Source: Bicyclus anynana
Taxonomy: Eukaryota > Arthropoda > Insecta > Lepidoptera > Nymphalidae
DNA length: 64,000 nt
Reading direction: 5' to 3'
Assembly: GCF_947172395.1 (NCBI RefSeq)
Contig: NC_069107.1
Location: 10,584,101 to 10,648,100 of the forward strand
Shown here: positions 1-10,011 of the stretch, piece after piece
Position numbering within the stretch: the first letter of the stretch is position 1
How the letters are laid out: every line of letters begins with the position of its first letter
Notes under the pieces: generated by a model
Database searches by the model: none
The model's input: the letters and a program-made list of their open reading frames with translations, nothing else
Told to the model about the DNA's origin: nothing
Made by a program: the position numbers and the translations under genes

Positions 1-322
1 CAAGCATTTTTGAAGTGTAAAATGTTACCTTTTTCCATGATCCCAATTTGTTGATCGTACTTTTTGTCTGAGGAGTGAAGCGCAGTTTCCTGGAACTATG
101 GAGGAAGTGTCTTCTTCTAATCCCTTCGACTACAGAAGCAAGTTTTTGTCAATAGTTACAAATAATCTCTATTCAATATTCCATACCTACTCACTTTAAA
201 TCTTGATTTTACATAAAAGTAGTAGAGTTTACAAGTTTGCACGTTTTGTCTTCTTCAGAAAGTCTTTTTACCGTTGTCAAAATGAAAAAAGGAAAGTTAC
301 AAAATGATCCATCCATCCGCAG
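1..322 (+). other. intron of calsyntenin, partial
   Basis: The window opens inside an intron. The stretch is AT-rich and no reading frame joins to the calsyntenin exon that begins at 323. The acceptor is CGCAG at 318-322. I see no other feature in it. Confidence 0.6.
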
Positions 323-455
323 ACCTGAAGTCGGTGTCGGTGGAGGGCGACGGGGCGGCGGAGGTGGAGACGCTGGTGCGGCGCGTGGCGTACGGCGACG
401 CGCGCTCCTTCCCCACGCCCGGCCGCCGCAACGTGCACCTCGCCACCACCATCAC
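323..455 (+). CDS. Cals: calsyntenin exon, ectodomain (first exon in window)
   Basis: Acceptor CGCAG precedes 323 and donor GTGAGT begins at 456. The first two bases finish a codon from the upstream exon, and 43 complete codons follow, including LVRRVAYGDARSFPTPGRR, which is typical of the calsyntenin region just after the LNS domain. It ends with two bases of a split Thr codon. GC is far above the flanking introns. Confidence 0.88.
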
Positions 456-3400
456 GTGAGTGTCTGAAGACGGTGTGGCTTATTGTGTAATCACAATAAG
501 ACATAGTAATGGCCCTCGGACTCTTGCAGGGCACTCTCGGATCTAGAAGCACCAGGCTGCGCCAATTGCTGGAGTCTCCCAAATTTCGTACTAAAAACCC
601 AGCTAAGCCAGCTGGAGATAAAATGACACTAAAATTGGATCCACTCCAGTGACAAACTCCAAAAATATCCACTTTTACCCTTTTAAATGATGTACGTAAC
701 CATTTGGAAAACGAATATGTCAAAATAAGAACACATTTCCCTTTTACCCTTTAAATCCGTTCCTTTTTAGTTTGTGTAATGTGATGCCTTGTTTACTGGC
801 GTCTCCCTCGGGCGGGCTGGTAAAATTATACCGAACATTTATGTGTGCCTCCCGGCAGTTGATAAATTAAAATCACGCTCAATAAATAATGTAACGTTCC
901 CCAGATGCGACAATGGACGCGTGATCAAGGCGCGGCCGGCGGAGTCGTACGTGATGGTGCTGGCGCCGCAGACGCCCACCATCCTGCTGAACGGCAGCGC
1001 GGACGCGGCGCGCGACTACGCGCACTTCCGCGCCGGCCTGCCCGTGTTCCCCGACCTGCGGGTGCAGGTGCTGGCGCGCTCCGGGGACAACGTCAAGGGT
1101 GAGTTGAACTGCCAAAGTGTCGAAACTTCAGCGACGGAAATTATCAGTCGGTATGACTCACCAGACGCCAAACCAGGTCAGCAGTAAAGACGAAAGCGTT
1201 TTCTACTTTCTTTCACGTAACGTGTCGCGTGTGTCGACTGGTGTTAAGGGGCAATTGGAAAACCATTACAAGCGTATTCGACGGACCGTTCGGCGCAGCG
1301 CGTTCGGCAAGTTATTTTTTCAAAATTGTGCGTTACCATTTTAGTATAGGATCAACAGGAATTTAAACAGTGGTCAATAGACTCGACAATTGGTTTCTCA
1401 ATCCTGATGCACGCAACAAAGATTTGTTAAATATTTATTTCGGTCTCATATGAAATCAGAAGTGGGATACAATAATAAGTGTAACATCACTGTACACAGA
1501 AGCCGAGACGCAAAAGCTGGACTCGTGCGTGGTGTCGGTGTACCCCGCGCTCAACCCCGACCACGAGGCGCTGGCGCTGCGCGGCGCGGGCGCGCTGCCC
1601 GCCGCCGACGTGCGCGCCACGCTCACGCGCGACGGCGTCAGCCTCACCGGCACCGACACCGTGCACAACTACCAGAAGGTGAGAGAGACGGTCAACACCC
1701 CGCGCCCGAGCCCCTCAGCCGCAGCCCCGAAAAGGGGCTGAAGAAATCACCGGGGGAGCAAGTTCCCGCAACTCATCCGGACAAGGAGGCCTTGAGACTT
1801 CTAGCCCCACCCTACACTCTTAGGAGGAGGTATTCTAACCACAAGGCGTTGGCGCTGTCCGCTGCTGACGTGTGTGCCATGATTATGGTTTCTGCTGGAG
1901 AGGTTTCGCCTCAACAAAATCATCATCATTATCATCACATCGGCCGATGGACGTCCACTGCAGTACATAGGCCTTTTGTAGGGACTTCCAAACATCACGA
2001 TACTGAGCAATCTGCATCCAACGAATCCCTGCGACTCGCTTGATGTCGTCAGTCCACCTGGTGGGGGGTCGGCCAACACTGCGCTTACTAGTGCGGGGTC
2101 ACCAGTCCAGCACTTTGGTCCATCTACAAATAATTGCCCGATACCAACCACGCTGGGCATGCGGGTCAACAAAATATGTATTTTTAATCAAGATGCGAAT
2201 CAATCTCAATGTTTCAATAAATCGTGAATTCCTTGACCAATGAATAGTGAAATAAAATAATAAAGCCAAGTGTAACGGTTGTCTGTGTGTCAGATCCTGC
2301 GCGAGATCGAGTACAGCAACAAGAAGCCGGCCTACTACCTCAACCGAGTGTTCAAGCTCACGTGCTCCGAGCTCAACGGCCGCTTCACCAGCAACGAATA
2401 CGTGCAGACTGTGAGTGCGCGCTTTCTAACTTATGCTCGCGAGTTGTAGGGACAATTTTACTGGTTTCTGATATGTATCTGACAGCTTATTCACCAGTTT
2501 TGTCTCTACCATTTGACGAAAAGTAAGAATGTGACAAAACTTACGGTTAGACTGTCCGACACTTATCACTTGTTATCAGACCTTGGTGTTGGGAATTTCG
2601 TCGTGTTTGCGAAAGTGGACTGTATTTTGGATTTAATTCCAGAATAGGAAATCAGGCGCTGATATTGTGGTCGATAGCGGTTATACGTCTGAATTTGGTC
2701 TCCACAATTTCATCGAATGAAATTCAATAAAAGCTTGATAAACAGTTTAATTCTTGATTAGGGTGTCTTACAAATGAAACAAAAAATGGGGCAGTGTTTA
2801 GAGGTTAGCGTCCTAACATAATACAATATACTCCGCAGCTGACAGTGGTGCACCCGCGCGCCGCCGGCGACGCTCACGCGCAGCGCCCCAGCGGGCTGGC
2901 GGACAAGCTGGACGTCGCGCGGGAGAAGGTATGCTAGCCTCGCGCGTTCTTGTGACACGGGGTGGAACTTGAGGCACGCGCTCCTTGCAGTCTTACAACG
3001 ATGTAGTTTGTGGTGTTGTTCAGAGAGTATTCTCTGGATCATTTTATTGTTTGTGAATGTCATACATAGACTATATTTTCCGGTATTCCCACCGAAACTG
3101 GAAATATTATAATCCCACTCTCTATGTTACAAGTGCTAACAGTACAACAGATATTGATGAACTTGATAACCCTCAGTCTCTATTTTTTTTTTATCACACC
3201 TTACTATTTGGCAAGCGAAGAAGAGATATCGCTTAAATATATATCCTTTAAGGTAAACTAAAATGACCACTATGATACCGTTGTGTTGGTTATTGATACA
3301 AATGCAACACAGTGTTTGTTGCTATATTTTGTCACTCTTGTTCCACATGGCTGTTATAGTAATGTAAATGTTTGAATGAATAGTAAATAAATACCAGTAT

Positions 3401-5700
3401 AAAACAATGAATCCAATTCGCTGTGTCGCAGTCTGCGGGCGGGCTGAGCGCGGAGGTGCCGGTGGCGCTGAACGTGCCGCGCGCGTTCGCGGCGCACGCG
3501 CTGCGCTCGCCGCACGCCGCCGACGTGCCCGCCGCGCGCGTGCTCGACCTGCACCCCAACCGCGAGCGCACCTCCAGTGAGTCGCATGTTTCAGATCGCT
3601 CTCAGTACTGATACTTTGTATCGAACTGCTGAAGAAGGCTGTCTTTTTTGGCACGCTCTAAAGCATAAACAATTTGACGGATTTCTACATAATAATTTGC
3701 TACAAAGAAGTTAAGGACTTTTGAAGTAAAACTTTACGCAAGTGAAATAAGTGAGCTGCGTTATGAAGATTGTAATCGGAAGATGCGTGCTGTCATCTAA
3801 AGACATAGTAAAACAGTGTTTGTTATTTTAAACTACTAGTAGATGGCGTTCTGAAGAAACTTTAATACAATATTTTTTAATAAATTTCAAGAACCTGTTA
3901 CGATGCAGTTATGCATGAGGCACACATATGACGCTTTGTTTCTGTCACAGTCTTATAAACCTGTGTTGTTCACCAAAATGTTTTTTTCACACACTCGTTT
4001 TTTCATTCATGTAGCACGACAAACACTGACGCGAAACGCCACAATCCGAACTTCTAAACTCTAAATTGATAGACTCTTAAATTATATGTTAGATTCGGAG
4101 CTTTTAATTACTTTTTAAGCAATATTTGTATATTTATATAATGTTTTTTTTTGTGTAGCTAACGTGACAGTGCTGATCGGCGCGGTGTGCGTGGGCGCGG
4201 TGGTGTCGCTGGCGGCGCTGGGCGCGGCGCGCGCGCGGGCCCGCCCCCGCACGCCGCCGCGCGCGCACCGCGTGCCGCCGCACGACAACGAGATGGCCTG
4301 GGACGACTCCGCGCTCACCATTACCGTCAACCCCATGGAGGAGGTGAGCGCTACTCGACTCGTCACCATGGAAATCAAAATCAACAATCTTATCTCTCCC
4401 AAACTGTCTATCTGTCAATATCTGTTTAGGGTTAGAAAATAGGCTATATGCCATACTTATATATAGCATTCTGCCAAACTAGAGTCTATCTTGGTGTAAA
4501 ATTTCATCTAGAACCTTGCAGCCACTAAACTGATCAGGTAACAAGCATCCATAAAATAGACGAACCATAGAATACAAATTAATTTTACTGAAGTTTTCCA
4601 AATGTTTGTATTATTTTCTCTTATCGTTCGTTCGGTAAGAAACTGTTTTTCGAAAATATATAAACAAAATGAACTCGCCTCACAAGCACGCGAGTCACAA
4701 GTGATGGCGTCACCAAGAAAAATTAAAAATCTCTCAGTCTTACTGAATCCCTCATTTGTAATGAATCCTTATCAAATACTTGACTGATGTGTTCTATTTC
4801 ACAGACGGCGGCGGAGCGCGCATGCGCGTCTCACAGCGCGGCGCCGGCTGACAGCTCGGACGGTGACTCGTGCTCCGACTCTGACTCCGACCACAACGAC
4901 TCCTCCGACGACGAAGAAGGTACTGTATCATCATCGCTTCTAGACATAGGCCTAGGTTCCAGAAAGGACTTCTGAACACCACGCTCATTACCCGCATGGG
5001 ACTACTTGCAACCCGCAGTATGATATATGGTTTAAATAGACCGCTTGAATAGGATAAATTTATTCAATTTGTTAAGCTGTGCACAATTCATGGCTTCGTG
5101 TTTATTAGTAAAAATTTTATTAAAATACGAAAGCAAGTTTCAAGGTTTTCTATCCCGTGCTATCTTTATAAAAAGGGAGAGAAATTGGGAGTGTGACGGA
5201 AATAGGATAAGGGGTTTCAAATAATCTTAGATTCAGTTTGCAAATACTGATACCATCGGTCCGCCTAGTGGAAGGTCGGCCAGCACCGCGTTTTCCGTAG
5301 TCCAGTCAGCTTTGAGCTATGTAGGTAACTGAGTTCAATAGACAATAGACAATAGCTTTATTACTAAAAGTTACATGCTTATTTAATATACTTAATCCAA
5401 AAAATTAAATGCGTAAATCCAAATAATTAATGTGATGGAAGTTGCACTAGTATAAACCGTGTCGCAACTTCCATCGCTCTTCCCTCATTATAGATGATTA
5501 CAACATTCAAAATTAACAATCTAAAATTAGAGAAAATAAAAATCTTAATAATAAAAACTAGCTAAATATTAGTAAAAGGAAAAAACTAAATAAACAAATA
5601 ATAATAACAACGACGAGCGAAGGAAATAAAATAAAATACATGTTAGTTGAGTGTGCCTTAGAAAGTGTATGTGGGTTGATGTGTGTGGGTGTAGCGTGTG

Positions 5701-5740
<40 letters not shown>

Positions 5741-6148
5741 TCGTGTTTACGAATGTGTGATTAATGTGTGTTTGGTTTAGGCCGGTGCTATGGGCAGAGT
5801 AAAGATTTACTGTGCTATATTCAAGTGTATTCAAGGGTATTCAAGTGTAATTTATTTCAGTAAGTGGAGAGTTCCGAGTTAAATATATATTTAGATATAT
5901 GAGTAGTGTATGATATCTGTATTTTTTATCTACTGCGCTGATACACTCCAAGCTTGGCTCGAGTGTCTCTGAACCTTCATACTACGAAAGGTGTACGCCA
6001 TTAACAATAAACTATATTAACTAAACAACTTAAACATCCCTATTATATCAGTAGTTTCACTGAACACTTTTTTTTTCCAGTTATGGCCGGCAAGCAGCAC
6101 AAGTACAGAAATATCAGCCAGTTGGAGTGGGACAACAGCACAATGTAA
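323..6148 (+). CDS. Cals: calsyntenin (alcadein), C-terminal part in nine exons
   Basis: This is the 3' part of a calsyntenin gene, a type I membrane protein of the cadherin superfamily found at synapses and on kinesin-1 cargo vesicles. Joining 323-455, 905-1098, 1500-1678, 2294-2410, 2839-2928, 3432-3576, 4159-4343, 4805-4919 and 6081-6148 gives one frame of about 407 residues ending in TAA. Every junction has AG/GT and the phases match. Family marks seen: VRRVAYGDARSFPTPG in the ectodomain, LDSCVVSVYP, the FKLTCSELNGRF segment, an NVT sequon directly before a hydrophobic membrane span, and MAWDDSALTITVNPME, the hallmark kinesin-light-chain-binding site of calsyntenins. An acidic Ser/Asp stretch follows, then a second tryptophan motif at the C-terminus. 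The N-terminal cadherin and LNS domains lie upstream of the window. Exons are GC-rich and introns AT-rich. Family assignment is firm; the exact exon ends are my reading of splice signals. Confidence 0.93.
905..1098 (+). CDS. Cals: calsyntenin exon, ectodomain
   Basis: Acceptor CCCCAG ends at 904 and donor GTGAGT begins at 1099. After completing the split Thr codon it reads CDNGRVIKARPAESYVMVLA and continues to SGDNVK. The AESYVMVLAPQTPTILLNG segment fits the membrane-proximal calsyntenin ectodomain and carries a possible NGS glycosylation sequon. One leftover base is completed by the next exon. Confidence 0.9.
1500..1678 (+). CDS. Cals: calsyntenin exon, ectodomain
   Basis: Acceptor TACACAG ends at 1499 and donor GTGAGA begins at 1679. 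It encodes EAETQKLDSCVVSVYPALNP at its start and GTDTVHNYQK at its end. The LDSC...V.VYP..NPDHE pattern and the following G-V-x-L-T-G-T-D-T segment are calsyntenin signatures. It ends in phase 0. Confidence 0.92.
1680..2130 (-). mobile_element. RTE-like LINE 3' fragment in a calsyntenin intron
   Basis: From about 1917 to 2127 the + strand reads CCGATGGACGTCCACTGCAG and onwards, the complement of the C-terminal coding end of an RTE-like LINE seen many times in this window. Its minus-strand translation has the GRPPTRWTDDIKRVAG-type pattern, here degraded. A short ATC-rich stretch on the left is the element's ATG/TGA tail. The segment 1690-1915 just left of it is intronic and unrecognised. Confidence 0.7.
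2294..2410 (+). CDS. Cals: calsyntenin exon, ectodomain
   Basis: Acceptor GTGTCAG ends at 2293 and donor GTGAGTG begins at 2411. It holds 39 codons with LREIEYSNKKPAYYLNRVFK followed by LTCSELNGRFTSNEY. The FKL-C-SELNGR-SNE block is among the best conserved parts of the family. Phase is 0 at both ends. Confidence 0.93.
2839..2928 (+). CDS. Cals: calsyntenin exon, juxtamembrane ectodomain
   Basis: Acceptor CTCCGCAG ends at 2838 and donor GTATGC begins at 2929. It has 30 codons starting LTVVHPRAAGDAHAQ, in phase 0 at both ends. The V-V-H-P start continues the beta strand from the previous exon; the rest is the poorly conserved stalk. Confidence 0.85.
3432..3576 (+). CDS. Cals: calsyntenin exon, stalk before the membrane
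   Basis: Acceptor TGTCGCAG ends at 3431 and donor GTGAGT begins at 3577. It encodes SAGGLSAEVPVALNVPRAFA and continues through AARVLDLHPNRERTS. The segment is Ala-rich and low in complexity, as expected for the variable stalk where alcadeins are cleaved by alpha-secretase; the cleavage itself is family knowledge, not visible here. GC content is very high. Confidence 0.82.
4159..4343 (+). CDS. Cals: calsyntenin exon, membrane span and first WDDS motif
   Basis: Acceptor TTTGTGTAG ends at 4158 and donor GTGAGC begins at 4344. It encodes TNVTV, a span of about 20 hydrophobic residues (LIGAVCVGAVVSLAALGAA), an Arg-rich stop-transfer segment, and MAWDDSALTITVNPMEE. In calsyntenins the WDDS box binds the TPR domain of kinesin light chain, and VNPME is near invariant. 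This exon identifies the gene most firmly. Confidence 0.95.
4805..4919 (+). CDS. Cals: calsyntenin exon, acidic cytoplasmic segment
   Basis: Acceptor TTTCACAG ends at 4804 and donor GTACTG begins at 4920. It begins TAAERACASHSAAPADSSDG and ends in a run of Ser and Asp (DSDSDHNDSSDDEE). An acidic stretch between the two kinesin-binding motifs is the usual arrangement in calsyntenins. One base carries over into the last exon. Confidence 0.88.
5250..5332 (-). mobile_element. RTE-like LINE scrap
   Basis: The + strand segment GGTCCGCCTAGTGGAAGGTC and its continuation to TTTGAGCTATGTAGG match, in reduced form, the same antisense LINE end found complete at 19073-19414. It is a short internal remnant without the tail. 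Confidence 0.55.
5336..5500 (-). mobile_element. CR1-like LINE 3' tail fragment
   Basis: GACAATAGACAATAGCTTTATTAC is a short tandem hexamer/heptamer followed by TTTATTA. This is the arrangement at the 3' ends of the CR1-like copies at 15626 and 26453, read from the opposite strand. Only the non-coding end appears to be present. Confidence 0.4.
5703..5738. repeat. (GT)n microsatellite
   Basis: An uninterrupted run of about 18 GT units, flanked on both sides by imperfect GT-rich sequence (about 5650-5770). Confidence 0.95.
6081..6148 (+). CDS. Cals: calsyntenin last coding exon
   Basis: A long pyrimidine tract and CAG end at 6080. The exon encodes VMAGKQHKYRNISQLEWDNS, then TM and TAA at 6146-6148. 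The LEW-D-x-S ending corresponds to the second WDDS-type kinesin-light-chain motif, but here it reads WDNS instead of WDDS. The chain ends three residues after the tryptophan motif, as is usual in the family. Confidence 0.9.
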
Positions 6149-6288
6149 TGCGCACACGCATCCTTCCCCCCCAAACACTCACTCTCTCACTCCCCCTCGA
6201 ATTCACTCTCACCCCCTCGGCCGCCGCGCACTCCTCACATACCCTCTGTAATGTTAGTCTCATGATATGACCATTGTATTGTATATTA

Positions 6289-6294
6289 AATAAA
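6289..6294 (+). terminator. proximal poly(A) signal of calsyntenin
   Basis: AATAAA about 140 bases after the stop codon. It would give a short 3' UTR. Whether it is used cannot be told from sequence. Confidence 0.45.
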
Positions 6295-8427
6295 TGTAAA
6301 GTAGATAAATCTACTACATATAAGGATAAAAATAGCTATTTCGTCACCAGATCAATAACTGCCATATTTTATTACGTGATAGTAACGCCATCTTTTATCC
6401 AACTGATCAAAATGCAGTGTTTTTTTTAGCATTTCGGGAACTAGTACAAATGTATAATGTAATGGATTTACATTACGGTGTTTGTGGTCGACAAAAAATG
6501 CATTGTTTTTCCTTAGAAATGTGTTTCTGAAAAGGGATATATGATTTTTCTGGAATAACAGTTGTATTTGGATTTATAAGGAAAATTTGCAAGAAATGTT
6601 TGTAAGTATAAAAATATTGCGGGGAATTATTATCAAATTAATTGGTTTTTAAAAAAAATCGCAGGTCGATTTTTAACCAATTTTGAAAGTAAATCATGGT
6701 TATCTATATAGTGACCAATATTAAAACTGTATGGGAGAATCATAATGCCATATTCTAGAAAAATATTGTTTAAAGTAGTCTTTTAATAAATCAAAAATAT
6801 AATGGTCATATTATAAAACCCGAGATGCGTTATTATAGCAGTTTTATAAAGGAATTGATTTCCTGTTAGACTAAATTTTAATGACATAATATAAATGTTT
6901 TGTACTTAAATATTTGATTGTATTGTGTGTATGGCACAAATTAGGAAATTTAAGTCGCATTTATAATTTTTATAAGCGTCGCATGGTTTTTAAAAATAAA
7001 CACTTCTATAAATAATTAAGAAAATAGTGGTTCCATGGAAAAGGTTGACGATAGTATTCAAACGAAAATTTTAATTGTATTAAAGTTTTTATAAACCTTC
7101 TTAAAAACGTCTTATAAGAAAATTTATTCTTTTAAGAATAAACTTGGTGACACTATTTTCTTAAGATTAATGAAATTATAAACTGAAATTAAACGCAACA
7201 CTATAAATCATTGCACTTGAGGACATTTTCATGTGTAGATATAATTTGCGAGAAATTAGACGCGATTGTCGCGTTTTGCGCAATATACCTGTTTAGTTGC
7301 ACAAACACTATCATAATATATCGCCTTCTATAAGAAACGCATAAACACCTAAGAGTATGTGATTTAACAAATCTATGTCGTCTACGTAAGTTTGCCTTAA
7401 GTGTACGTAGCGACAATTGCGTCGCCAAGATGCGACAATCGCGGTGCCAAGATGCGACAATCGCGTCGTAATTATGCTCTTTTGCTGCACGTAAAAATGT
7501 CGTGTGTACTCTTTGAAACGCAACATGTTTTTTAAATGTATTTATATCATTAAACTAGTTGACTCATCCGGTAGCGCACGTGGGGGTACTATATGTGTAA
7601 TTAAGTCTCAAAAAAATGAATCATATCAAATTTATACGTAAACCATGATTCCCTCGCTTGCTTTCGTAGAAACGACTGTTGTTCAGTGCATAGACGATAC
7701 CATCTTTTCTACACTTCTATATATTGAAACTGATTTAAAACTAATTTTAATGCGTACTGGTACGACATGACTAGATACGGCACGGATTGCAATGGATGGA
7801 AAGATAAAATATAGTAAAGCTAGACTAAATAGTAAAGCCGACTAATTCCATGGAGTTTATTTCTACACCGTCTTTTGATTCATCATTATGAGGTAAAATT
7901 AATTGTCGAGATAAAATAACAACATATATATTATAAATGAAAGAAAATAATTTATTGGGTATTTTGTGTTAAAATTAGTTCTAAATCAGTGTTCCTGCTA
8001 ATCGTGAAAATTAAAAAAAAAGTTGTACCTATGTATCAAACAGTAGTCGTTATTTGGTATGGAGTCGATCTATTGTAATCTAAGTGGGTTTTAGTACATA
8101 AGTGAAATACTATGTGTATGTATATTACTTCACTTCTAAGACGCTTCGCCGTACAGCTGTATAATATTACTTTTTTTTAACTGTCTACCTATATTTTAAT
8201 TGTATGTGACCAGTGGCGCCATCTTTTATCCAACAGTTGTAGACGCCATGTTTTTTTAGCATTTATTGTGTAGTACAAGAACAAAAATTGAGGCGGGTTT
8301 ATATTGCGGTTTTTGTGGGCTGCCAACGGCTTAATTTACGCGTGTGTAAGAAATGGTCTTTTAATGTTAAAAAACTAACAAAATGCTGGATAACTGCCTG
8401 ATACGATGACAATATTTATGTGTGGAG

Positions 8428-8571
8428 CAGTGGCGTGCATTTGGTTTTTAACTAGAGTATGCACTATGTGAATAAATTGTACAAAATGGGAAATCTTTCT
8501 CCAATGAAGGGTTCGTAATGAATCCTCAGGGTAGGCTATTCATTCTTGTATCTATGGTGTGCACGTCACTG
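8428..8571. mobile_element. hAT-type MITE with perfect 8-bp duplication
   Basis: The 144-bp element begins CAGTGGCGTGCA and ends TGCACGTCACTG, terminal inverted repeats of 12 bp with one mismatch. It is flanked on both sides by the direct repeat GTGTGGAG (8420-8427 and 8572-8579). An 8-bp target duplication with short inverted ends is the hAT superfamily signature. It has no coding capacity. Related copies or scraps are at 28774-28907, 40210-40335, 54488-54618 and perhaps 61810-61945, and one end is at 16387-16400. Confidence 0.85.
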
Positions 8572-9937
8572 GTGTGGAGTATGAAATTCAGAATTTTCAT
8601 CAATCATGTGTTAATACACATGATTGATATTAATTAATATTAAATTATTAACGATATATGGAAAATATTATATTCAACTTTTATATCTTTAGGGCCGTTT
8701 AATTGACCGAATGTAAACTCGCCTTTATATAGTACAAGAGCGGACGTAAGTTCGTCGCATTTTTTACGTAACGGTACAAAAACACTTCACGCATAGATTT
8801 TAAAAGTTTTATTATTAATTAATTATCATTATTATTAAATAAAAAAAATATGTCCACTTTTCACCCCTTACGAGCTTCTCAAACAAAAAACGGCTTAAAT
8901 GTATATTAGGCACAGAGTTATTTGAAAAAAAAAAATTACATAGATGTACTATACTATACACTTACTTATACAAAATATCGTTTTAGGATCAGCTACTATA
9001 TGTACTAAGTATATATATAATAATTATATATATATTTTGAATGCGTTAAGGGATTTTTACTAACATTTAGGTATTAAGCTCCGTGGTAGGTTGACGCCGT
9101 TAGGACGCTCGCAGACTGCAGACTTTTCATCTTACGACAGTTTAGTCGGACTTTGGAACCGATCAAATCGGGTCCTCGCTCTGTCAACGTAACTGCTTGG
9201 TGTGTTTTGTGACGTTAGATTTGACAAGTTATCGTATAATTGTCAATTTTGACGTCACAAATTAAGATTGTGTCTCAATTAACGTGTCAAAACGAATGTC
9301 AAATGTCGGTGACCATTACTTAAAATCAGGCAATTCGGGTTGTGTTTATTTGAAAATTGCAGCCATTTAACAGATAAAAATATTTGTAACTCAATACGCG
9401 TGGCGTGGTATAGTGTGAATAATTCTTTGAAATTCTACAATATTCTCGTATGAAAAGATGAATAGAAACAATTAAAAAAAGAAAATATTTGTTGATAGCA
9501 AAATAAATAAATCATAATAATGTGCATCTCAAACATACTGAATGTCCGTGTGGCGTAAAGTCTGTAGACTGTGGGAGCCCTTAGTTGTAAGAGTAGTTAA
9601 GTTTCATTCCTTCGTTTCCGGCGCGGCGGTGTTGCCGTCCCTCTCGCGCGCCGCCCGCCCGCATAGCTCTGTCCCTCTCTAGGGGTTTGCATATCAGGTT
9701 AGTTTGCCATACTAGTTATTAGTGTCCGACTTTCAGAACCGCGACTAAAGCATAGGAATGTATACATTTTTTGACAAAATTTTAAATTTAAGTTAAATGT
9801 TTTTTTACGCCAGCCATGAAATATTTTGGGGAACTGTGGATTTCGCAGTTTGGTTTACTTATTTTATTGCGGTGAATCCAATGGGGATGTGTTTTAAATC
9901 AGTTACACAGTTCGTGTTTGAGTTTAATAGTAATATA

Positions 9938-10011
9938 CTCAGAAGCACAATTATCCGTCCTTTTTAATAGACGCGAGTATATTAAAGTGGGCGGATAACT
10001 GTGCCTCTGAT
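9938..10011. mobile_element. 74-bp palindromic MITE (family shared with 50275)
   Basis: Inverted ends TCAGAAGCACAATTATCCGT (9939 onward) and GGCGGATAACTGTGCCTCTG (to about 10010) pair with few mismatches around a core containing GACGCGAGTATATTAAAGTG. The same ends and core occur at 50275-50347. Two dispersed copies with matching ends argue for a mobile MITE. The superfamily is not clear. Confidence 0.65.

Larger units (their letters stand above)
4920..6080 (+). other. last calsyntenin intron, repeat-filled
   Basis: The intron holds an RTE-like LINE scrap (about 5250-5332), a CR1-like 3' tail with CAATAGA repeats from about 5336, and a GT microsatellite (5703-5738). No coding potential is seen between 4920 and the acceptor at 6080. 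Confidence 0.6.

Noticed and set aside
1450..2043. 197-codon frame crossing a calsyntenin exon
   Set aside because: Runs through exon 1500-1678 in the wrong frame and into a LINE remnant.
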